Shown: positions 20,842 to 30,199 of the stretch, in pieces | How positions within the stretch are numbered: position 1 is the stretch's first letter | Layout of the letters: every line of letters starts with the position of its first letter | Source: Terfezia claveryi | Taxonomy: Eukaryota; Ascomycota; Pezizomycetes; Pezizales; Pezizaceae | Assembly (NCBI GenBank): GCA_015179025.1 | Contig: WHUX01000180.1 | Location: forward strand, 44,474-108,473 | Reading direction: 5' to 3' | DNA: 64,000 nucleotides | The notes under the pieces: generated by a model | The model's database searches: none | What the model was told of the DNA's origin: nothing | Seen by the model: only the letters and a program-made list of their open reading frames with translations | Made by a program: the position numbers and the translations under genes

Positions 20842-23430
20842 GCATACAACCATCCATATATGCTGATGGCAATATCCTACTAAAACAGCCTTCTATATTC
20901 TCATGTACCGCATACATTATAGCTAAGTCTACGAATTCTAGCCCATCATCTCTAAGCTGATCCACAGTAATCTCAGTGGAAAACAGCCTACTCCATCTTA
21001 TGGTAATTCTTATTACTATATCTCGTTTGTCGATAACTACACGAGAATGGGCTGGATGTTTTACCTAAAGAACAAATCCAACGCTTGTCAAACTATGTAA
21101 AATTTCATTACTTTCATAGAAAGGCAACACGACACTAAGATCCTGTCATTCATGACAGACAATGGCGGTGAATATGTTGAGATCGATCCCTTTCTTACGA
21201 GTAAAGGAATCCGGCATATTAGAACACCACCATATTCTCATCAATCTAATGGGGTACCAGAGCGATATAACCGAACCATACAAACCATAGTTTGGAGTAT
21301 GCTAATTAATATAGCTGACAAGTACCTTTGGGCAGAGGCATGCTCTGTAGCAGTATATATTAAGAACTGCCTACCTCACTCGAGCCTACAGGGAATAACA
21401 CCCTATGAAGCGCTCAACAAATCTAAGCCTACAATTGCTCACCTCTTACCTTTTGGACAACCTTACTTCGCTCATATCCATGAGGATAAACAGATACCTA
21501 GCAGCAAGCTCTACCCAAGAGCAGAGAAAGCTATCTTTATTGGCTACACTGATTCTATGTCTATATATCGCATCCAGCTCGAGAACAAGTGCATAATAGC
21601 CATTCGAGCAGCTAATTGTATATTACCAGCATTACCAGCTTCCGGATCTCCAGCATTACCAGTTTCCCCTGCTTCCGGATTACTAGTATTACCAGCTTCA
21701 CCAGCTTCCGGAATACCAGCTTTGCTAGCTTCCAGAACACTAGCTTTGCCTGCTTCCAGAACACCAGCTTTGCCAGCTTCCGGAACACCAGCTTTGCCAG
21801 CTTTCGGAACACCGACTTCACCAGCCTCTGAAACACCAGCAGTACCTGCTCCCGTAGTAATCCCCGAGGAACCCAGATATGACCTCCACCAATGCAAACA
21901 AGCAAAAATGACAATTACTTAGCACAAGCTTGCTTTGCTTGCCTCAGATATCTAAGAACCATAGACCTATAAACAAGCAATCACATGCTCCGATTCTCCT
22001 AAATAGATGGAGGCAATGCAAGCTGAGCTAAAAGTCCTAGCAGATCAGGGCATCTGGGAAGTTGTGCCAACTCTACCAAATCATAATATTGTCGGAAGCA
22101 AATAGATATTTAAAATTAAGTGTAATGCAGCACGTAATATCACTCGATACAAGGCAAGGCTAGTAGCTTAAGGTTTCTCTCAACAACCTGGAATGGACTT
22201 CAATGAGATATTCTCTCCCATAGTACGCTACGATTCTCTTCGCTTGCTTATAGCTCTCTCTATTACCTATAACTGGCTACAACCCAACTAGCTAGACATT
22301 AAGAGTGCATTTCTATATGGCAACCTCCTGCAAGAGATCTTTATGGTGCTTCCTTCAGGATCCAATGAACCAGGCAAATGTGCAAAGCTTAAGCGCTCCA
22401 TATATGGACTAAAACAATCACTAAGACAGTGGCATAGAAGATTGACTGCCTTCCTCAAACCACTTGGCTACGAACCTACTTACTTTGACCCCTATATCTT
22501 GGTTCACTCAAGCCATCAAATTATCATTGCTATCTACATTGATGATATCACTATGTTTGGGAAAGCCACAACCTTTAGACAAGACCTAAGAGAATCACTT
22601 AAAAAGGAATTTGCCTTTAGTGATCTTAGGCCTCTGAACTGGTTGTTAGGTATCCAAATTCTATGGCAACCTGATCAGAAATCCATCATCTTATCACAAA
22701 GAGCATATATAGATTAATTATTGGTAAAGTTCGGTATGTCATCATGCAACTCGGTCAAGATACCTCTAGACCCCAAGCAAAGATTGGATAGTCAAGAAGG
22801 TTACCTTAATCTTGCTGATACCTCGACTTACTGTCAAATAATTGGCTTACTAATGTATCTTGTGATTAGTACGAGACCTGACTTGTCATTTACGGTGTCG
22901 GCCCTATCCCAATTCGCATCTCAATCTACCGAAGCTCATATGGGTGCAGTCAAACAGAAGCTCACTTATACTGGTAATTATCAAGACATCGCTTTGGCTA
23001 GTTACTCAGATGCAGATTGGGCAGGAGACTAAGTAATACGTAAATCTACCACAGGCTATATTTTCCAGTTAGCATGGAACACTATCTGCTGGCGGGCTGT
23101 TAAACAACGATGCGTATCCACTTCTACAGTCGAAGGTGAATACGTTGCTCTATCAACAACTGCTAAGCAACATATCTGGCTCCAGAATGCACTAAAAGAG
23201 CTTAATATAAATATTCCCTCTGCTCTAAGTACGGATAATGATAGCACTATCGATCTCACTGACAATCCTCACATCAGTGATCGAAGTAAGCATATAGACG
23301 TTGCATATCACCATGTTAGAGACTTAGTTGAGACCAGCAAACTCACAGTCCTATATATACCGAGTGCAGACAATCTAGCAGATCTATGCACCAAGCCTTT
23401 CCCATACTCTAGACATCAATTACTCTGAGA
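20842..23430 (+). pseudogene. Copia element, right part (integrase, RT, RNase H)
   Basis: Continuation of the Copia polyprotein, in a single frame with about ten in-frame stops. The integrase core starts at about 20954 (KLIHSNLSG, ISFVDNYTRMGWMFYLK) and has its second and third acidic residues in FMTDNGGEY and GVPERYNRT. A Pro/Ala/Leu/Ser minisatellite (unit ALPASGTP) fills 21620-21860 between integrase and RT. RT has IYIDDIT at 22532-22552 (YIDD, the acidic pair intact) and KLKRSIYGLKQS. RNase H follows (SYSDADWAGD, KSTTGYIF, VEGEYVALS, SKHIDVAYHHVRDLV). Stops in GSK-stop-IFKIK, LVA-stop-GFSQ and GD-stop-VIRKST fall where related elements have Trp, Gln or Lys, and Gln, respectively. Bases 20842-20953 are poorly conserved. 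Confidence 0.9.
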
Positions 23431-23590
23431 CCTAATTCTTGGAACGACCCGATAATACCTTTCGAAAGATAGCTCTTAGTACTCTTTTATCTCTTAATTT
23501 TTTTTCTTCCAATTGGTTTTTTATAGGTTTTTTTAATGAGGCTGATCTATCAACCATACTCATACAGATATGGTATGCGCTGAGGGAGGG

Positions 23591-23871
23591 TGTTAAGCAT
23601 ATTCATGTGCACACTCATATGTCACCAGCTCACATCTCTGTAGATCCATATAAACCCACTCACATGCCCTACATGTCATCGTTATATTCATGACATTGTG
23701 CTTGCTATTCATGTATATATAGCTACGATCTTCGCTCTACTTAACAATCATCTCTTCAAGCAATTCAATCAAGTCTCTCTCTCTCTCTCTCTCTCTCGTG
23801 GTTCTAGTGAAGTCTTCTTCATTGAACCTAGTGATTCACTGCTGCCTCACCTTCAATAATAACCTCAACCA
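23591..23871 (+). repeat. Copia 3' LTR (right end approximate)
   Basis: Immediately after the purine tract GAGGGAGGG (23582-23590) the LTR opens with TGTTAAGCATATTC. It contains a TATA box TATATATA (23714-23721) and a CT dinucleotide run (about 23777-23797), and appears to finish near CTCAACCA at 23871. No matching 5' LTR is in the window, so the right boundary is by TG...CA rule only. Confidence 0.65.
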
Positions 23872-24149
23872 TACAGAAAAACAAAAAGCAAAACCAATAC
23901 AGAAAACAAGAAAATGCTACTTAAAAGATACTGATGCCAGTACAGTTGAGAACATGTAGATCATAGTCTGAGAGATTTCCCTTGCTGTAATAACAAAAAA
24001 AAAAAAAGGCAAAAAAAAAAAATCACCTGGCTATTCAACGTACACTGAACACAGAATGTCCGATTTGAGAAGCAGTCCCATAGACTCATGCAATCAGATT
24101 ATCCCCGAAACGCTTTGTTTATCTAGTATAATTGGGCTTAAGAAGGTGC
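23872..24149. other. Intergenic, A-rich
   Basis: No gene. It has two A tracts (23993-24005 and 24010-24022) separated by GGC. Nothing else recognisable. Confidence 0.6.
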
Positions 24150-25454
24150 CTATGGAGGGGTTAGACATCTTGGCCCAACCTGTGCCATAAATAACTGCTT
24201 CATCATTAATTCGATATTTGAGAGCTTGGACCCAGACTCCGCAGAGTCCTGGGTAAGTGTCCTCAACTGGGCATCGTTGGCCTTAATGTGATTTTCTAAT
24301 TATTGGGCCGCACTCTCTTGCTTCTCTTCCACTTTCTTGAGTCTGCTCTCCATGATGTTGTGCAATCCCTCTATCTTCCCTGCAAACAACCTGCCCTGTT
24401 CCAATAACCTTGCATCCATCCTGTTTTCCAAATCCTTCCTCAGTATCTCCAGCTGGTCTTCGTGTCCCCTAGTACTCTCCATTTCTTTTCGCATAGTCTC
24501 TTCTTGTACCCGCACCCTCCCCACGTCCGCCTTCCAGACTGTCAACCTTTACATAGCCTTAGTCATGTCTCTGCCAGCCGCCCTCCTCTTAAGCTTGTTG
24601 TTACGTACACCCCAAGCCTCACGGACCTGCTTGCAGGTATACCAGAGGTAAAACGATGTCAGATCTTCAGGAAGAACAAGCGGGGTGGATTCTTTATTAG
24701 GGGGGGACTGAAGGATTGCCCAGAGGATTTGTTTTGCCAGGAGAGCAGTGTCTGGGGTTGTTTTCAGGAATGTGTTGGTGGCTGTTAGTGGGGTATTCCA
24801 GGTTATTTGTAAAAATACGACTGCCCGAGTCAGGAGCTCATCATCTTCAGGGCTTATGTGTACTGTTGAGGTATTAACCTCATTTCGGAGCCCGCAAACC
24901 AGGCTCATTAGTCACGTAAAAAGGGATTTAGCCATAGTTCGCCAGTAGAAAGCCCACATTGCGGTATTGTGGCCAACGGAGTCAATCTCCTCTTCTTCAG
25001 CCATGTTTAGGAGTATTTCTTCGAGCAGAGACCAGTGGGAGGGCATGAAGCCTAGAACCTTGCTCAATGTGGTCTTGGAAGGACCATTCTGGCACAGCAC
25101 GCCTTCAATGAGCAGCTCCTTATATAGCAGGGTAACAAGCGAGTAGTGATAAGTTGGGAACCCGGACCATGGTATGGGACTGGGTGGATCTATGCTTGAT
25201 GGCAAACAGTAGGTGATCCACGTCGGTAGTTGACTATATAATAGATAAGACTGTACAAGCCGGGACGGCGTACAGGATGGGTAAGCAAGTTTCAGAAGGA
25301 GGGTTGGAACTGTGAATATTCGAACAGATTCAGGAGGGATGTTGGCGGAGTGGCGCCAGGGAGCCTTATTTTGTGGGGGCTCATTGTTTGTTTGTTGTAA
25401 TTGAGTTTGCTTATTGGCAACGAAGTTGCCAATTTCTAGAAATTGAAACGAAGT
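24150..25454 (-). pseudogene. Unidentified gene remnant with C-terminal coiled coil
   Basis: Read on the minus strand from about 25454 down to a stop at 24150-24152, one frame of about 430 codons stays open apart from three stops, TGA at 24912-24914, TAA at 24549-24551 and TAA at 24300-24302. The persistence of one frame shows a real coding past. The N-terminal half contains TWITYCLPSSIDPPSPIPW and GFMPSHWSLLEEILLNMAEE; the middle FYLWYTCKQVREAWGVRNNK; the last 140 residues are Glu/Lys/Arg-rich heptad-like sequence (EEKQESAAQ region) suggesting a coiled coil. No start codon was fixed. I do not recognise the family; a gag or ORF1 of an element, or a host multicopy gene, are both possible. It is bounded on its 5' side by the ATTGGCAACGAAGTTG palindrome (25413-25433), which lies inside the open frame. 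Confidence 0.5.
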
Positions 25455-25776
25455 TTACTTTATTTCGTTTGTTAGTTTGTAAAGGTAAACTCAGATTCCT
25501 TGGCATTGCCAAGAATTGTCAGATCGCATAACCTTCCTACCGGTATATTATGTAGTTTAATTGCTATGCCAACCACTCACACCTCTACTGCTAGCACCTT
25601 CACCACCATGACTAGCAACCGCACCATCACCACTCGCACCTTTACTACTAGCACCTTTACCACTAGCAACTGTATTGTTAAACCTCTACTACATTTATAG
25701 ATCCTATTTGCTGTACTCATTATTATTGTAATTATGATCTAGTACTATGGACATTAACTTAGGATGGCAGCCATGT
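25455..25776. other. Intergenic, ACC-rich
   Basis: No gene. Bases 25580-25680 are imperfect ACC/ACT triplet repeats (CTAGCACCTTTACCACTAGC). Confidence 0.6.
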
Positions 25777-26013
25777 ATCAGGAAAGAATTTAGAATGCCT
25801 TCAGTTGGCGTCCTGAGCATCTAGTGGCATCTTATAGGTGTCCAGTGGCATCCTGATGGCGTTAGATGGTGTTCAAAGAGTCCACGAAATATGTTTAAAA
25901 GAGCGTAAAATATGTTTCGTAGATGCTCTAGACGCAGGATGTCACCGGATGCCCATGGGATGCCACGGAATGCCTTGGATGCTAACTGAAGGCATTCTAA
26001 ATTCTTTCCTGAT
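25777..26013. mobile_element. Small non-autonomous element (MITE) with FB-type termini
   Basis: A 237-bp element with terminal inverted repeats of about 37 bp starting ATCAGGAAAGAATTTAGAAT and differing at two positions. The flanks read TGTA on both sides if the first base of the repeat is taken as T (CCATGTA/TCAGG and CCTGA/TGTATG), so a 4-bp duplication is possible but overlaps the repeat. The interior is made of GGCATCC/GGATGCC-type short inverted pieces. No coding capacity. Confidence 0.82.
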
Positions 26014-26614
26014 GTATGAAGACCTGCATCATGTATAGGAGCAAAAGGATTATCATGATAATAGTAAGAACTCTATATAGTATCCGTAGTATAGTAGTTT
26101 AGCTGATTTAATCTCCTATTGTAGTATAAACGAGAAGAACAAATAAAGACAAAGTATTCCCATACTAGCATATTAACAATACCAGAACAAAGGGATTGAA
26201 ATATCTAGAGGTCAAAATCTTTAAGAGCTCCCTATAGATAGAGTTCTTTGCTAAGGAGGTCTCCATATGATAGAGGAACTTCTACAGACAGCCAGTATTG
26301 TCAGAGCTAAGTACAAAGTAGCATATAGAGCAGAGTAGAAAGTAGAGCAGAGAGTGGAGTACAGAGTAGAATACAGAGGGGAGCACAGAGCCGGGTATAG
26401 AGCTGGACATAGAATCAGACATAGAATGAGGCACCAAACTGAGTATCAAACTGGATACCTTCTCTAAACATTAGTTTTCTTCCACCTTCCTAATCTTCTT
26501 CTCCTCCCTACCTTTTAAAGAGTTTGAAAGACTTCAGTAGGTTACTAGAAGACCTTCAAATAGTAGAGTATTTAATATATGAGGAGATTGGAGTTAGAAT
26601 AAAGATTAGTGTAC
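26014..26614. other. Intergenic, purine-rich stretch
   Basis: No gene. Bases 26310-26450 are an imperfect purine-rich repeat (AGAGTAGAATACAGAG-like, about 12 bp). The rest is AT-rich and featureless. Confidence 0.55.
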
Positions 26615-26775
26615 ATTAGGAAAGAATTTAGAATGCCTCCAGTTGGCATCCAAGATATCCTAAGCATCCCATGAGCATCCAGTAGCGTCCTAATGGCATC
26701 TTAGGCGTCCACAAAACATGTTTCATACCTTTTAAACATGTTTTATGAACGCCTAAAATGCTATCAGGATGCTAC
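26615..26775. mobile_element. Truncated MITE of the same family
   Basis: Starts ATTAGGAAAGAATTTAGAAT, follows the 25777 element for about 35 bp, and has the same type of interior (an inverted pair around AAACATGTTT). It stops exactly where FB2 starts (26776), so FB2 probably landed in it. The right half is not present beyond FB2. Confidence 0.7.
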
Positions 26776-27465
26776 ATCAGGAACGATTTGAGTTTGCCTA
26801 ATTGGTGTCCGATGCCCTAGGTGCCATGGAGCCTTTGTGCTACTTGGTGATGACCAGATCCAGATCGCTGTCGTCTAGAGACACCTCCTCCAGCTTATGG
26901 GCATCCGGAAGACCTCTGTTGCCCTTCGGGTGTCCGGACGACACCCCTTCAGCTTCTGGCGTCTGGACGATATCTTTAGCGTCCGGATGACACCCCTTCA
27001 ACCTATGGCATCCAGATGACAGCCCTTCAGCTATGGTGTCCGGAAGACCTCCCTTCAACCTATGGCATCCAGATGACCTCCTTCAGTCTATGCCTCTGCT
27101 GTCTCTCAGACGTCATATTGTGCCTTTCCGTAATGCTGGCCCTGCCTATTCCAGGTTGCCTGAAGCTTAGCCCATGCCGTAGTTATTCTCCTGTAAAGAG
27201 ATGTGCACTTGGTAATAAGAAGAATGAATGTCAATTGTATTTCGAAATATTTATATACATAAAAGCTACTTCAGCACAGGCCATACGATCATGAACCAAA
27301 CCTTCGACCATAGCCCGAAAGACACTCACTAGCCAACTTGTTCCAAATTGCCTATACTAATGGTACACCTGCTGACCATGATTCGTAAACTACTACTGCT
27401 ATTTGCTTCAGTACTAATAACTGACCCATCGATCTTAAGAATCTAGTTTATTCTTCTCGATACTG

Positions 27466-27935
27466 GAGTCATGCATCGGAGCCATGGAAGTGCAGGCATC
27501 GGAGCTATGGAAGTGGAGGTATCGGAGGCATCGGAGCTATGGAAGTGGCATCGGAGGCATCGGAGCTATGGAAGTGGCATCAGAGGCATTGGAGCCATGG
27601 AAGTGAAGGCATCAGAGCCATGGAAGTGGAGGCATCAGAGCCATGGAAGTGGAGACATCGGAGCCATGGAAGTGGAGGTATCGGAGCCATGGAAGTGGAG
27701 GCATCGGAGACATAGAAGTGGAGGCATCGGAGCCATGGAAGTGGAGGCATCGGAGCCATGGGAGTGGAGGCATCAGAGCCATGGGAGTGGAGGCATTGGA
27801 ACCATAGGAGTGGAGGCATCGGAGCTATGGGAGTGGAGGTATCGGAGCCATAGCAGTGGAGGCATCGGAACTATGGGAGTGGAGACATCGGAGCCATGGG
27901 AGTAGAGATATCGGAGTCATGCAAGTAGAGATGTT
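27466..27935. repeat. 24-bp minisatellite in FB2
   Basis: About 19 to 20 units of GGCATCGGAGCCATGG with GAAGTGGA or GGAGTGGA, more than twice the number in either FB1 arm. The open frames through it (GIGAMEVEVSEASEP-like) are products of a repeat length divisible by three. Confidence 0.92.
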
Positions 27936-27999
27936 GGAGGCATTGAAGTGGCAATATTAGAGTTATCGCTGCATCTATACTACTGAAGAAACCTGTGAC

Positions 28000-28330
28000 A
28001 CAGGTTAGTTGTGCATGCACTTATCGGAACTCTGGCAATCTTCTCACCTTAAAGAACTGAACTTGCTTGCTTGGTTGCTTCTAATACCCTGTGTTATATG
28101 TTAGTTACATGTGCTTATATCGGAGGTCTGGCAATGCACTCACCTAAACGAACTGAACTTACTTGATCGGTTCCTTGCAGTATTCTATGAGATAGGTTAG
28201 TTATGCGTGCTTATATCGGAGGTCTAGCAATGCACTCACCTAAATGAACTGAACTTGCTTGATCGGTTCCTTGCAGTATTCTGTGAGATAGATTAGTTAT
28301 GCGTGCTCATAATGGGGGTTTGGTATAACT
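28000..28330. repeat. 96-bp array, FB2 left arm
   Basis: About three and a half units of the CGGAGGTCTGGCAATGCACT repeat; the uninterrupted GACACAGGTTAGTTGTGCAT at about 27996-28017 is the empty version of the pogo target in FB1. Confidence 0.88.
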
Positions 28331-28664
28331 CTCACCTAGCTACCAGTTCATGAGTTTCGTTGACTTGTGTTGTAGATGAAAGTTCTTATATCCTTCAGAT
28401 GTGCCAGCGGCAGACATAGTGGGAGGGAAATTAGGGTGTGTACTAGCCCATGCGCTAGCCCCGGACGGGTGTGATAAACTACGTTTGGTAGGCCCCTTGC
28501 AGTCGTCAGCATAGCAATATCACCTTAGACTAGTGATACCTGCGCATGTGGCTGTATATTAACTATTCCTGTGTGGGCAATAGTCTCTGTTTGGCTTGGG
28601 CGTTATAACCAACCTCGCAATTCATACGGAACTCCTCCAGTGCAACTATGATATAGTTGTGTTA

Positions 28665-29010
28665 CTTGTTTATATTGGAGAAAATCATTCATTCAGAGCT
28701 TGCGAACTCATGCATTCGCAGCTTGTTCATATAGAAGAAAACCATGCATTCGGGGCTTATCAATTCATGGGTTTTCTTCCATATAAACAAGCCCCAAATG
28801 CATAGTTTTCTTCAATATAAACAAGCCTGGAATGCATGGGTTTGCAAGCCCCGAATACATACTTTTCTTCCATATAAACAAGCCACGAATGCATGGTTTT
28901 CTTCCATATAAACAAGCCCCGAATGCATGGTTTTCTTTTATATGAACAAGCTGCGAATGCATGAGTTCACAAGCTCCGAATGCATGATTTTCTTCAATAT
29001 AAACAAGTAA
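28665..29010. repeat. Central 34-bp array of FB2
   Basis: About nine to ten units of the AACAAGCCCCGAATGCATGG type, in both orientations on either side of about 28765, so the centre of symmetry lies within the array. Confidence 0.82.
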
Positions 29011-29334
29011 CACAACTATATTACAGTTGCACTGGAGGAGTTCCGTACAAATTGCGAGGTTGGTTATAATGCCTAAGTCAAACAGAGACTATTGCCTACA
29101 CAGAAATAGTTAATATGTAGCCACACGCACAAGTATCACTAGTCTAAGGTGATATTGCCATGCCGACGACTGCAAGGGGCCTGCCAAGCGTGGTTTATCA
29201 CACCCGTCCGGGGCTAGTGGGTGGGCTAGTATACACCCTAATTTCCCTCCCACTACGTCTGCTGCTGGCACATCTGAAGGACATAGGAACTTTTATCTAC
29301 AGCATAAGTCAACGAAACTCATGAACTGGCAGCT

Positions 29335-29666
29335 AGGTGAGAGTATTACCAAACCCCCAATATGAGCATACGTAATTTACCTATCTTACAGAAAACTGGA
29401 AGAACCGACCAAGCAAGTTCAGTTCATTTAGGTAAGAGCATTGCCAGACCTCCGATATGAGTACGCATAACTAACCTATCTTACAGAATACTACAAGGAA
29501 CCGATCAAGCAAGTTCAGTTCTTTAGGTGAGTACATTACTAGACCTCCAATATGAGCACGCGTAACTAATATATAACACAGGGTATTAGAAGCAACCAAG
29601 CAAGCAAGTTCAGTTCTTTAAGGTAAGAGGATTGCCAGACTTCCGATAAGTACGTGCACAACTAAC
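29335..29666. repeat. 96-bp array, FB2 right arm (truncated outside)
   Basis: Three and a half inverted units containing CCAGACCTCCGATATGAG. The array is complete to its outer edge and then stops at unrelated sequence (TTGAAGTTCACTTTC). Confidence 0.85.
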
Positions 29667-30190
29667 TTGAAGTTCACTTTCTGTTTCCGCATCTTTATCC
29701 TCTTCTGTTAATATTTCTTCGCCACCTGGCTTTCCTTCAACTAATACAAGGTCAACACATCAACTGTACTCCTCACTTTTGGCTTCCTCTACATCTAATT
29801 CCACTATTACTAAGGACTCCAATATAGATAATATGTCAGATACCATTGTCCTACGGAGGTGTACTTGATTGGGGTTTTCTTATTATTTTGATTAGGGTTT
29901 TCATATTATTTTATTTAGGTTTTTCTTATTATTTTGATTGGGGTTTTCGTATTATTTTATTTGAGTTTTTCTTATTTATTTATTTGGGTTTTTCTTATTT
30001 TATTTGGGTTTTTCTTATTATTTTATTTAGGTTTTTTTTTTTTTTTTTAGGGGGGGGGGGGTTCTTGCATCAAGGATTTGTTTATTTATTGGTGTAGTCA
30101 TTTGTTTTGTATGCAAAGTAGACGGTGATGATTATTTTATATGCAATGTACATTAAACATTTCATGAGACCGGTGCATGTGACATGAATT
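29667..30190. repeat. Unassigned stretch with T-rich minisatellite and poly(T)/poly(G) tract
   Basis: Bases 29670-29850 hold no gene I recognise; the minus strand is open with an acidic composition, but only for about 60 codons. Bases 29860-30030 are an imperfect 20-23-bp repeat (GGTTTTTCTTATTATTTTAT). They end in a T run followed directly by a run of about twelve G residues (30030-30062). Confidence 0.7.
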
Positions 30191-30199
30191 ACCATCCAT

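Larger units (their letters stand above)
26776..29666. mobile_element. Foldback-type element FB2 (right end missing)
   Basis: A second copy of the FB1 family with the same modules in the same order: terminus ATCAGGAACGATTT, 29-bp units (26915-27090), single-copy arm (27095-27460), 24-bp array (27466-27935), 96-bp array (28000-28330), unique arm (28330-28670), central 34-bp array (28665-29010), then the mirrored unique arm and 96-bp array. It ends abruptly at CACAACTAAC (29666), where the outer right arm, about 1.2 kb, should begin. It has no pogo insertion and no coding potential. Being independent of FB1, it shows that the architecture is a family trait. Confidence 0.8.

Noticed and set aside
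24300..25205. Polinton or other giant-element gene for the coiled-coil remnant
   Set aside because: No companion genes (polymerase, integrase, capsid) or long termini nearby support it.
27466..27935. CRISPR-like regular repeats
   Set aside because: Units are contiguous without unique spacers and the genome is eukaryotic; it is a minisatellite.
29846..30097. Phe/Leu/Tyr-rich membrane-like frame
   Set aside because: Product of the T-rich minisatellite and poly(T)/poly(G) tract.
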